A DNA stretch of 64,000 nt from Candidatus Chlorohelix allophototropha (GTDB lineage Bacteria; Chloroflexota; Chloroflexia; Chloroheliales; Chloroheliaceae), in the NCBI RefSeq assembly GCF_030389965.1, contig NZ_CP128402.1, forward strand, positions 62,001-126,000. Direction: 5' to 3'. The notes below the pieces were generated by a model. That model was given only the letters and a program-made list of their open reading frames with translations. It made no database searches and had not been told where the DNA came from. Positions 1 through 7,489 of the stretch are shown here, piece by piece. The position numbers were made by a program, and so were the translations under genes. How positions within the stretch are numbered: the stretch's first letter is position 1; every line of letters begins with the position of its first letter.

Positions 1-1336
1 TCGCTCCAGCATCGGCGGCAGCATCTGGTTTCGTTGTCAGTTTGTCGCTCCCTTGTATCGCCGCCAGAAAATCCAGCCGTGGCACGCTTGTTCCGATATC
101 TCCAAAGCGAGCAGCAAATTTCCCGACTATCCAATCTGGTAAGAGGGCATAAGCTCGATACTCTTGCCAACCCTCATGGCGACCTAACCGACCTAAGCGT
201 TGGATAAAGGTTCCGGCGTTGGATGACTCGAAAATAAGCAGGTTTATTTTGAAATCCACTCCCACATCTATTGTACTGGTTGCGATGATAAGTTGTACCG
301 CCGAGTCTTGCCCCATCACTCGGTCACGCTCCTCGCGAGAGGTCAGACCCGTATTTTCGCCAACCTTAATACCATGTTTCTGCTCTAATTCCGCTTGATA
401 AAACTTGGTTAGGCGTTTAGCAGTGGCAACCGAGTTCGCAATAAAAACCCCCTTCGCCCCCGGATTAGCCTGGTAAAAAGTTACTAATTCTTCCAGATGA
501 GTTTCAGCCCAAGCAAAAGCGCCTTTTTCATTTAGGGGATGTAGCCGCAACGAAATAGGCTGGACAATCGGTTTTTCGGTATAACCAAAGGCTGGTACAG
601 CTGAATAATCACCCGCAATTTCTGTCCAGCGAAAGCCGCTATTGTCCAGCAATTTTTTGAATAATTTGCTGGGCGTAGCCGATAGAAAGATATATTTCAG
701 CTTTCGACCTGTACCAATCGCTCGGTGGTAGTTCAAAATGTTCAAAATTGAAATTACTTGTGGTGCGCCAAAAATATGAAATTCATCAAAGATAAAATAG
801 TCGAAATTTGGGGGAATAGCATAAACATAATCTCGTTTTTCCCCATCGCTGCCCGGATAATTGTAGCTACCTAGCAAATGAAACAGGTCTGGGTTAGTCA
901 ACAATACATCGTTACTACTGAACAGTTTTAGAATCTGGCTACTGCGTTTACCTATTTCCTGTATTTCCATCAGTTCGGTGATACGCTCCCCATACATGGT
1001 GTCGAAATGGAGGTTTCTCCCGAATTCTTGAATGTAGCGCGCAACTTGCCGCTCTTGATCTTTAATCAGATCGTTGGTGGGGTAGGTGAGTAAGGCACAT
1101 TTATTCTGAGTTAATATGGGTAGCTGTCCCGCCAGACTCTTGCCATCGCCAGTTAAGGCTGTATCAAATATTACATCTAAGTCTGGGTCGTTAAAGGCTT
1201 GCCAGACGCGGGCTTGATGATAGCGTAACTTGCTTTGATAGTGTAGCGGCAACCGCTCTATCGAAAGCCCCTTTAAGTCAGCCGCAGTCGCTAACCTGGA
1301 ATAAATTGATCCTAATTCAATCCTAAACTCTGCCAT
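1..1336 (-). CDS. cas3: Type I-D CRISPR helicase Cas3' (partial, runs off left edge)
   Basis: The protein is a superfamily 2 helicase of the Cas3' type found in type I-D (cyanobacterial-type) CRISPR systems, where it unwinds and helps degrade target DNA recruited by Cascade. My translation from ATG at 1336 gives about 445 residues before the window ends. Visible motifs are Walker A TGDGKS (about 62-67), a DEFH box (about 184-187), SATPS motif III (about 219-223) and motif VI QRLGRLGR (about 379-386). The stretch LLTYPTNDLIKDQE after Walker A is typical of the I-D family. An AGGAG ribosome site lies just before the start. The HD nuclease domain is not in this part, as expected because type I-D puts HD on Cas10d. 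Other cas genes should lie to the left. Family call is firm; subtype rests on remembered family resemblance. Confidence 0.85.
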   Translation of the reverse strand, partial: MAEFRIELGSIYSRLATAADLKGLSIERLPLHYQSKLRYHQARVWQAFNDPDLDVIFDTALTGDGKSLAGQLPILTQNKCALLTYPTNDLIKDQERQVARYIQEFGRNLHFDTMYGERITELMEIQEIGKRSSQILKLFSSNDVLLTNPDLFHLLGSYNYPGSDGEKRDYVYAIPPNFDYFIFDEFHIFGAPQVISILNILNYHRAIGTGRKLKYIFLSATPSKLFKKLLDNSGFRWTEIAGDYSAVPAFGYTEKPIVQPISLRLHPLNEKGAFAWAETHLEELVTFYQANPGAKGVFIANSVATAKRLTKFYQAELEQKHGIKVGENTGLTSREERDRVMGQDSAVQLIIATSTIDVGVDFKINLLIFESSNAGTFIQRLGRLGRHEGWQEYRAYALLPDWIVGKFAARFGDIGTSVPRLDFLAAIQGSDKLTTKPDAAADAGA

Positions 1337-1504
1337 ATCTGGCTCCTAGCTTTAGAAAATACAATTCCATAATATATGGAAACTTACTAAAAATTAGCAG
1401 CATTAAAAACTAAACCTATTATAACAAAGTCGTTTTGTCACTTTTGTCACTAATTAGGATGATTTTTCGTTTCTAAAACTAGGCTACCTCAAAACCAGCG
1501 AGGC

Positions 1505-1525
1505 AGCCAAAAACTATCAGGCTGC
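1505..1525 (+). terminator. Stem-loop overlapping end of small ORF
   Basis: GCAGCC and GGCTGC form a six-base stem around a loop of nine, followed by TTTTA on the + strand. It looks like a weak intrinsic terminator for + strand transcription, or a structure at the 3' end of the 50-aa gene on the minus strand. No + strand gene is upstream, so its function is unclear. Confidence 0.3.
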
Positions 1526-1669
1526 TTTTAGCTCGTGAAGAGCAATTTGTGAATTGCTCGATTGGATGACTTCGCAAAGCAGGGGGGTAGGAGGGTTGAT
1601 GAAAAAGCTATTCCCATCGGGTGCTATAGCCACCCAAAACTCTAACTGTACTGCAATATATTGATTCAT
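1517..1669 (-). CDS. Small hypothetical protein, 50 aa
   Basis: A 50-codon ORF sits between the WYL regulator and cas3 on the same strand. It starts with ATG at 1669 after a good AAGGAG ribosome site about 8 bases upstream, and ends with TGA at 1517-1519. The protein begins MNQYIAVQLEFWVAIAPDG and has no recognised domain or signal peptide. Its size resembles small HicB/antitoxin-like or CRISPR-accessory proteins, but I cannot assign it. The ribosome site and an open frame of full length are the only support for it being real. Confidence 0.5.
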   Translation of the reverse strand: MNQYIAVQLEFWVAIAPDGNSFFINPPTPLLCEVIQSSNSQIALHELKAA

Positions 1670-1816
1670 ACAGAAGTCTCCTTACCGTATCAGATTGTTA
1701 TAGGTATACAATCATAGTACAGTTAGAATAACTTATATCCAAATTAAGCGTTGGAGGAAAACTGCCAAGTAAAACCTTCAACGTTTTTATTTTATCAAAT
1801 ATTGTAATTGTTGTTT

Positions 1817-1967
1817 AGTCTATATAAGTAAACCTATATATGCATTAAAAATATAAACCCTCTTGTTTTCAAAGGAAGGGTTTATACCTCAAACGGTATT
1901 AGTTGTAACTGCTAAAGCATTTAGCAAGTCTATATAAGTATTTTCAATTCCTCAAACGGAATTAGAC
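1817..1967. promoter_or_regulatory. Repeated operator-like motifs between WYL gene and cas3
   Basis: The 14-mer AGTCTATATAAGTA occurs exactly at 1817-1830 and again at 1927-1940. Interleaved with it, the decamer CCTCAAACGG occurs at 1887-1896 and 1950-1959, each time as the loop of a short hairpin (TACC...GGTA and AATTCC...GGAATT). The WYL-domain family includes a known negative regulator of type I-D CRISPR loci in Synechocystis, so these could be its binding sites or a cas promoter region. Only two copies of each motif exist, so it is not a CRISPR array. Confidence 0.4.
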
Positions 1968-1995
1968 TATAGCTTATCACTGTATAAGTTAACGG

Positions 1996-2937
1996 TCAAA
2001 CTTCATCTCCGGCATAATAACTCATCATTACTTTAATTTCTTGGGCAAGGCGTTGACGAAGGTAAAGCGGGGAAAGTAGTTCTACCTTTTGACCCAAGCG
2101 TAGCATTTCCTGAATAATCCAGAACTCCTCCTCTTTGGCTTTCACATGGGCGCGACCATCGGACAGGATTTCAAGTAATTCTTGCTGATGAAACCGCTCG
2201 GATATTCCGCCCTTAACTAAGTCTGTATGGAGTAAATATTCAAATTCCACGAGTTCCGGCTTACGAAGGGTTGCAAACTTCTGGGGCAATACGCGCAACT
2301 CCTTGATTTTGTCAAGGCGGAATGGAAACACTCGGCTCATTTTGGGATTGTAGCCATATAAATAGAAGACCCCGTTTCGCACACCAACACTTTGTGGTTC
2401 AACCGCGTGGTGAGGGATTTCTTCGGAGGAACGACTGACAGGACGAGTATAAATAAATTGGATTTTCTGTTGCTGACGGATAGCCTGTTCTAACGTCTCT
2501 ATAAGTGGGCGATAGCGACTGTAATCTCGGGCGAAATAGGGTCCAAAATAACTCAGAGGGGTAGAACTATCTAAGCGTTGCATTTGTTGGTTAAGTTGTC
2601 CGGCTAACTTACTGAGTAACTGGCTGACATCACTGGCATAGGGATGACCAGTTTGAAATTCCTGCTGAACTCGGCTGAGTAACACTTGCTCCTCTTTACT
2701 CAGTATAGCTGAAAGGATTCTAGTGGTGGCAGTGGTTTCGGGAAGATAATAGCGTCCATCCCCGTCCAGCTCAATCTCATATTCCAACCGGAGTTCCTCT
2801 AGGTCGCGTTGAAACATCCTGCGACCTGACTCTCTAAGATTATATAATTCTGTAAGGAGTTCAAGTCTGGTTGGGGTTTGAGTTTGAATATAACTCACGA
2901 GTTGATCCAAGCGTATTTTTTTAGTTTGGCGTGGCAT
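1996..2937 (-). CDS. WYL-domain transcriptional regulator
   Basis: This is a helix-turn-helix plus WYL-domain regulator. The N-terminal part (MPRQTKKIRLDQLVSYIQ onward) carries the winged helix, and the C-terminal half holds the WYL-like core with FYLYGYNPK and FPFRLDKIKEL. WYL proteins regulate CRISPR and DNA-damage genes, and one represses a type I-D locus in Synechocystis. The gene sits just upstream of the I-D cas3 on the same strand, which supports that role. The open frame extends to 3033, giving 345 aa. I prefer the internal ATG at 2937 (313 aa) because the family homology starts there; neither start has a convincing ribosome site. An 18-base palindrome lies about 180 bases upstream of this start. 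Confidence 0.8.
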   Translation of the reverse strand: MPRQTKKIRLDQLVSYIQTQTPTRLELLTELYNLRESGRRMFQRDLEELRLEYEIELDGDGRYYLPETTATTRILSAILSKEEQVLLSRVQQEFQTGHPYASDVSQLLSKLAGQLNQQMQRLDSSTPLSYFGPYFARDYSRYRPLIETLEQAIRQQQKIQFIYTRPVSRSSEEIPHHAVEPQSVGVRNGVFYLYGYNPKMSRVFPFRLDKIKELRVLPQKFATLRKPELVEFEYLLHTDLVKGGISERFHQQELLEILSDGRAHVKAKEEEFWIIQEMLRLGQKVELLSPLYLRQRLAQEIKVMMSYYAGDEV

Positions 2938-3120
2938 TATAGTATTACGAGAGCCTTTCATAAAATGCCAAAATCTGGGTTTTCGAGCCAGATTTGAAAT
3001 AAAAATCCTCGTTTTAACTTGATCTGAAAGCATGTTGGGTAATTGAAATAGCTATTTTAACCTAATTGCTTATCAAATCAAGCATTTTGAGCTTAGAGCA
3101 ATGGCAACTCAATTGTGGTG

Positions 3121-3249
3121 TGACCCACTAGTGGGTCAAGTGTCACGGCTGTGGCCTTTACGAAAGACTTGGGAACTGAGTTTTTGAGCGTAATTATTAC
3201 GAAATTTCTTTTTATCCAGTGGCGATGAGTGTGACACTTGGCTCACTAG
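3121..3249. promoter_or_regulatory. Perfect 18-bp palindrome within a larger inverted repeat
   Basis: TGACCCACTAGTGGGTCA at 3121-3138 is a perfect palindrome. Part of it extends into a 19-base arm (3128-3146) that recurs inverted at 3231-3249 with 17 of 19 matches, enclosing about 85 bases. It lies upstream of the WYL gene and could be an operator pair for it, or the ends of a very small inverted-repeat element. No coding sequence is inside. Confidence 0.45.
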
Positions 3250-3329
3250 TTATTGAACAGCGCGTAGCCAAAATGGCTACGCGCCAAATATGAACTATAG
3301 TGACTCATATACATAGATGGTAGAAGCAC

Positions 3330-3602
3330 ACCTTTTACGAGAAGTAAATAGAGTGCTAGACTGAAGGGAAGAACGGGAGAGACTTCAATAGTGACTGTGG
3401 CACATCGTGACCACCTGGAGTAGATTACTCCCCGCCCGTCAGGGTCTTATACGTCAATTGAGCTTGTTGCAGCTCCCCAGGGAGACTGCCAATCCGTTAT
3501 GAGTTTACGTTTACCCTGATCGGGTGGGTTTCCCGTAAAAGCGTCTTAGCCCTCTCAAAGGGTTTAAAGAAAGTATTCAACACCCGACGAAAGGATACTT
3601 TT
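3330..3602 (+). ncRNA. IS110 left-end noncoding region, candidate bridge RNA
   Basis: About 270 bases lie directly upstream of an IS110-type reading frame and carry several hairpins: GGAGTA/TACTCC at 3417-3431, GAGCT/AGCTC at 3460-3475, and CTCCC/GGGAG at 3473-3484. IS110 elements of the IS621 type encode a structured bridge RNA in the noncoding region upstream of the recombinase gene. Position and hairpin density fit this. I could not identify target-binding or donor-binding loops, so the RNA call is tentative. The outer limit of the element is unknown because IS110 ends lack inverted repeats. Confidence 0.35.
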
Positions 3603-4802
3603 ATGTCAGGGCAACTAAGCCAAGCTAGCCCATCCGCTACACCAGTTCCTCAATTTCTAGTAGGTGTCGATATAGCTAGCCAAAAATTTATGGTGGCAGT
3701 TTTTAAGTTGGATAAAACAATCACACTCAAACCGCTCGAATTCGACAACTCTCTGACTGGTTTCGAGAAATTGTGTGCTCAATTCGACCAACTCGGTCTG
3801 GTACCGGCACACACTCTGGTAGGAATGGAAGCAACCGCCCGTTATTGGGAAAACCTTTATCACTATCTGAGCAGGCATGGCTATCAGCTAATTTTACTCC
3901 AGCCCGCTCACACCCATCAATGGGCTGCCAATAGAGGGTTGCGCGCTAAAACCGATCGACTAGATAGCTTAACGATTGCACGACACTTATTAGCAGAAGA
4001 CGCTCGTTCCTACCTTTTTGACAGGGTAAAACGAACGATTAGCCTTGTACACGTCCAGCAACAAAGACAAAAACGCAACCGCGCTATTATCCCTGTCTTT
4101 GTTCCTGAGTTCTTTAACCGCTATCTCGGAAAAGAGTGGCAAACCGATAGTGCCGACCTTATCTACCGTAAGGGTAGTTTCTGGTTGTATATCGTTGTTT
4201 CCACTGATAAAGCTGATACAACTCCTACCGATAAAGCTATCGGGGTGGATTTGGGTAGCAGCCGGATAGCGGTTACTTCCAAGCGCAACTTCTTTGGTGG
4301 TAAAGCCAAGAAAGAAGTAAACAACCGCTACTTTCGACTTCGCCGGTCGCTTCAAGCTAAAGGCACTAAATCTGCTAAACGGTATCTTTAAAAGCTGTCT
4401 GGTAAGATTGCACGGTTTCAGCGTGATGTGAACCACTGCGTCTCGAAGACTATAGTTCTCAATTGTTCTCCCTGTGACATGATTGCAATGGAAAACCTGA
4501 CCGATATTCGAGACAGGGTAAAGGGCAGACGTACTCAACGCCGAGCTATGAGCAACTGGAGCTTCCGACAAATTCAAGGATTTGTTGAATACAAAGCCAA
4601 GTTTGCCGGAGTTAGAGTTAAGTATGTTGATGCCCGCTACAGTTCTCAAGGTTGTTCCTCTTGCGGGGTTGTAGATAAACGTTCCCGCCGCAATCAATCT
4701 GAATTTGTTTGTAAACTTTGTGGTCACAGCTTAAATGCTGACCTCAACGCTGCCGTCAATCAGCCTATCGTCTCAATCGCCTGTGCCCGTAGGGGTATCT
4801 GA
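3603..4802 (+). pseudogene. Chimeric IS110 DEDD domain fused in frame to TnpB, one internal stop
   Basis: The first about 137 residues are the DEDD (RuvC-like) domain of an IS110 recombinase, with D23, E76, D118 and D121 in place (VGVDIAS, GMEATARYW, KTDRLDS). From about residue 138 the frame becomes TnpB: part of the wedge domain, then RuvC-I GVDLGSSRIAVTS (D216). A TAA at 4389-4391 stops the frame after 262 aa. Reading on in the same frame gives the rest of TnpB, with RuvC-II AMENLTD (E297), a four-Cys zinc ribbon (351, 354, 370, 373) and RuvC-III NADLNAA (D380). The IS110 C-terminal serine domain and the TnpB N-terminus are missing. The simplest reading is a recombination scar plus a nonsense mutation. 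All catalytic residues of both parts survive. Confidence 0.85.
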
Positions 4803-4804
4803 TT

Positions 4805-4838
4805 AGGGACAAGCTACGCCGCTTTATCGGCTGTAGTT
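4805..4838 (+). repeat. TnpB right-end hairpin, copy A
   Basis: A 34-base block starting AGGGACAAGCTACGCCG and ending CGGCTGTAGTT directly follows the tnpB stop codon. It folds through GCCG/CGGC and CTAC/GTAG pairing. This is where IS200/IS605-type elements keep the right end that doubles as the scaffold of the TnpB guide RNA (reRNA/omega RNA). Near-identical copies occur at 5084 and 6617. Confidence 0.7.
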
Positions 4839-5083
4839 ATTGACTCGTTTATTTCCTCTCAAAATTGCAATGTTCCCAGTGACCTTTAATATGAGATAAT
4901 AGCAATCCTTCAATGTTGCGTCAATTTGAATGATATTTATCAGGGTGGGTTGTGAGGTTGTCACACGTGAAACCTAATCTTAAACGTCAGCTATAACATC
5001 AGGGATAAGCCACCATACTACTCTCGGTATAGCTTTCGCTGGTGGGCTGCCGTCATACAGCCTATCGTCTCGGACTTCGGTTC
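4839..5083. other. Intergenic stretch between TnpB right ends
   Basis: About 245 bases with no credible ORF separate right-end copies A and B. From about 4990 the sequence resembles the shorter relative of the structured element at 6418-6650: it shares GGTATA, GCTGGTGGG and CCTATCGT in the same order before the right-end hairpin. At 5048-5072 it matches the 3' end of tnpB (GCCGTCA, CAGCCTATCGTCTC). The rest holds nothing I recognise. Confidence 0.4.
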
Positions 5084-5117
5084 AGGGACAAGCTACGCCG
5101 CTTTATCGGCTGTAGTT
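5084..5117 (+). repeat. TnpB right-end hairpin, copy B (solo)
   Basis: This 34-base block is identical to copy A at 4805-4838, but no tnpB gene precedes it. Only about 30 bases of tnpB 3'-end sequence lie upstream. It ends 11 bases before the 3' end of the Bro-N gene. Together with the inverted copy near 6050 it brackets that gene. Confidence 0.7.
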
Positions 5118-5127
5118 TATGACGAAC

Positions 5128-5979
5128 TCAAACATCCTCTTCTTCCTCAAACATCGAAAGCTGTCCTAGTGGTCGGCGTTGCTGCTTTAAAAAATTCTGA
5201 TTGCTCACTACGGGATGTCCTACCGATTGCTCAATTTCTTTTCTAGCTCTCCCTGCCGCTGTTCCTGCCTCTCTGGAATCCTTTTTCAACCCTTCAAAGC
5301 CTTGCGTATCCCGATCCTGATGAAGGGTGATAGCAGTAGCTTCTCCTAGAGACAATAAAGCCAACTCAAGCACGGTCATATGGTCACGCAGATTGGTTTT
5401 TGATGGCAGAAGCTTATAGGTTTTATGTGCCTGTATGCTGACTTCGAAAGTGCCCTCATGAATTTCATTTGTCAAAACGGCAAATTGTACCCCTTCTTTG
5501 GCACCCCGCTCTCTCCACTCATCAGTAAGATCATTGCGTACAATATCATTTCGTATGCGCTGTTCAATCCACTCCTCCGGGTAGTTAAGTTTGCGATAAT
5601 GCTGCCGCATTCGCTCCAGCATCAGAGAAGGATCTTCAATTTCTTGGAAACGCTCTTCTCCAACCTGGGCAAGCCAGATACGGAAAGGTTCTGCATTGGG
5701 TGAGGGTACGGATTGGATAAGTCTAAGAATTGTTTCGCGGTTTGCTGTATCGGTTTCTCTGAGCTTTCCATCGGCAGATTTAAGTTTCAGAGGTTCGATT
5801 CCTTCTGCAAACCCTTCTGCTCTGGCACGTTTCTTTACTTTAGACCAGTAGATACTAGGTTTCTCATTTTGAGTAAGGGCTGCCACAATATCTACAATGC
5901 TGTAATACCATTCGCCTTTGTGCCAAATCCTTCTAATCGTGATACCGTTGAACAGAGATAGTTCTTTACCCTGAGCCAT
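5128..5979 (-). CDS. BRO-N domain antirepressor / DinD-like protein
   Basis: The N-terminal about 110 residues form a Bro-N domain (SLFNGITIRRIWHKGEWYYS, then VDIVAALTQNEKPSIYW), known from phage antirepressors and baculovirus BRO proteins that bind DNA. The C-terminal part has the conserved pattern seen in DinD-like members (EAGTAAGRARKEIEQSVG, VVSNQNFL) and ends in an acidic tail. At 283 aa the length fits the family. The start ATG at 5979 follows a GAGGGA ribosome site. It lies between two inverted TnpB right ends, so it may have been moved as cargo or simply been hit on both sides. A second, truncated relative lies at 40671. Confidence 0.75.
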   Translation of the reverse strand: MAQGKELSLFNGITIRRIWHKGEWYYSIVDIVAALTQNEKPSIYWSKVKKRARAEGFAEGIEPLKLKSADGKLRETDTANRETILRLIQSVPSPNAEPFRIWLAQVGEERFQEIEDPSLMLERMRQHYRKLNYPEEWIEQRIRNDIVRNDLTDEWRERGAKEGVQFAVLTNEIHEGTFEVSIQAHKTYKLLPSKTNLRDHMTVLELALLSLGEATAITLHQDRDTQGFEGLKKDSREAGTAAGRARKEIEQSVGHPVVSNQNFLKQQRRPLGQLSMFEEEEDV

Positions 5980-6049
5980 ATTTCCCTCTTCTAGTATCCA
6001 ACCGTTACCATTTTGGTAATGGTTGCTACTTTGCTTTTTTGCGCCAAGT

Positions 6050-6300
6050 CATAGACTACAGCCGCCTTTCGGCATAGGACATCTAGTGACAAACCCTGAT
6101 TCGCTAACCCACGACTCAAAATTACGTTAGCGGTGGCAGTATTCCGATGCATTTCTGCCCCACAAGAGCAAATCGCGCACCGGTATTAGCAGAATCACAA
6201 TAAAACCTTTCCTTATGTGGCGGAAGCCACGCCCTTTTATACCCCTACGGGGCACAGGCGGGCTGTGGACAGCCACCAAAAACACACTAGCCGAATAGTA
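6050..6300 (-). pseudogene. tnpB 3'-end remnants with right-end hairpin (copy D)
   Basis: Two scraps of TnpB C-termini lie head to tail on the minus strand. The outer one, near 6239-6290, matches the end of the tnpB at 4802: the DNA block GCCTGTGCCC(C)GTAGGGGTAT is shared. The inner one, about 6090-6190, reads as a zinc-ribbon tail (CSCGAEMHRNTATANVILSR) after an apparent frameshift. A right-end-like hairpin with GCCG/CGGC and CGGCTGTAGTCTATGA follows at about 6050-6080, inverted relative to copy B. Nothing here is expressible as a full protein. Confidence 0.6.
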
Positions 6301-6417
6301 CGTTTGTTTGAGTTTAGCCTCAAATCCTGTTATAATTCGCTCATAGCTTGTAAAGCTAAGGCAGATACATACGCTGCACTTTAAGACACAAACGCCACTC
6401 GGCTGAAACGGTTAGGG
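6301..6417. other. Spacer with no recognised feature
   Basis: This stretch separates the minus-strand tnpB scraps from the structured element. I see no ORF with a ribosome site and no clear repeat in it. It may be the left half of the non-autonomous element that ends at 6650. Confidence 0.3.
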
Positions 6418-6650
6418 CTGATAGCACTCTGCTATCAGTAAGTGTCTGCCACGCCCTGCTAATAGAGGGGCTAAACCATGCCAGCTTTGGTATAGGAGTA
6501 GCGATACTCCCGGTTCGTGATTAGACTAGAACCGTCTTTAGCTGGTGGGTCGCACCGGAGAAATCCGGCAGGTCTAGTCAACCTGTGTCATCCGACCTAT
6601 CGTTCCAGCACTCGCTAGGGACAAGCTACGCCGATTTATCGGCTGTAGTA
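6418..6650 (+). ncRNA. Highly structured RNA-like element ending in TnpB right-end copy C
   Basis: Consecutive hairpins fill this stretch: CTGATAG/CTATCAG (6418-6438), GGAGTA-GCGA-TACTCC (6495-6510), CGGTTC/GAACCG (6511-6534), CCGGA-GAAA-TCCGG with a GNRA-type loop (6555-6568), and finally the right-end hairpin at 6617-6650 (32 of 34 bases as in copies A and B). No ORF is present. It looks like a non-autonomous IS200/IS605-type element, or a TnpB guide-RNA locus that lost its tnpB. It ends 15 bases before the 3' end of parB. Confidence 0.5.
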
Positions 6651-6664
6651 AGATGACCTATCTC

Positions 6665-7489
6665 CTAGTCTTCTTCCAAAGATATCAGTTTTTTAAGTTC
6701 TGCCAGTTTTTGCTCCATTTCAGAAATATTCTGACGTATAATATCTCTTGTGTCGGGTGTAGTCTGCGTGACCCATACCAAAGCAGTATCCAATGCCTGG
6801 TTAAATTTACGAAATACCGAAGGATTGAAGCGAATAATTCTTGGTGTTACAGGTTGGTCTTGTAACGGAGCGTTACTATTGTTACCATTTTCACTATCTT
6901 TTGCCAGCTCTTCAACTTGATCATTTAAACGTCGATTGACATACATTGCGCTCTTATTGATTAATTTGGCGATTTCACGGTTGGTCAAGTTGTAGTCGCT
7001 TTGAAGCATCAAAAAGAAGCGTTTTTCATCAGTATCGGTCAAGTCAAGGCGTTGTATATTCTCGACCAACATAGTAAATTTCGCCTCACGGTCATCCATA
7101 TCTTTGACAATAACCGGCACTTCCTTTAGCCCAGCAAGTTGAGCCGCCCGAAAGCGTCGCGCACCCGCAATAATCTCATACTGCTTCTCCTCCGGCACAT
7201 TCGCACCAGAACGACGTACAATCAGCGGTTCCAAAACACCTCTGGACTGTATATCATCAGCCAACTCTTGTAGCGCTTCTTTGGCTTTATCCGAGTGGAA
7301 GTCGTGACGTACTTGCTCGCTAGCTTCGATTAGAAGGTCAATCGGTATAATCATAGCGCCCACCAGTGCTCTGGTTGAGGAAGCAGTTCCCACCAATTGC
7401 TGCCCTTCCGTGCGAGCTACAATATTATTAAGCGAAGGAATATTGATTCTGGCTGGTCGGAGGTTCTTCTTATTAGACAGATCTGACAT
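6665..7489 (-). CDS. parB: ParB-type partition protein
   Basis: This 274-aa protein is a ParB/Spo0J-family centromere-binding CTPase. The N-terminal domain carries the ParB box (IIAGARRFRAAQLAGLKE) and the conserved VPVIVKDM and MLVENIQRLDLT segments. A helix-turn-helix follows (LTNREIAKLINKSAMYVNRR) and a charged coiled-coil-like dimerisation tail ends the chain. It overlaps the end of parA by 17 bases, a usual sign of translational coupling. Together with parA it should segregate this replicon. The N-terminal extension before the ParB box (about 60 residues) is a little long and low in motifs. Confidence 0.92.
   Translation of the reverse strand: MSDLSNKKNLRPARINIPSLNNIVARTEGQQLVGTASSTRALVGAMIIPIDLLIEASEQVRHDFHSDKAKEALQELADDIQSRGVLEPLIVRRSGANVPEEKQYEIIAGARRFRAAQLAGLKEVPVIVKDMDDREAKFTMLVENIQRLDLTDTDEKRFFLMLQSDYNLTNREIAKLINKSAMYVNRRLNDQVEELAKDSENGNNSNAPLQDQPVTPRIIRFNPSVFRKFNQALDTALVWVTQTTPDTRDIIRQNISEMEQKLAELKKLISLEED

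Noticed and set aside
1881-1967. Possible CRISPR array near the cas3 gene
   Set aside because: Only two short repeated units with unequal flanks are present; no third repeat and no regular spacer length.
3990-4727. Long minus-strand frame of 245 codons opposite the TnpB part
   Set aside because: It has no ribosome site and no family resemblance, and it lies wholly opposite a clear TnpB reading frame.
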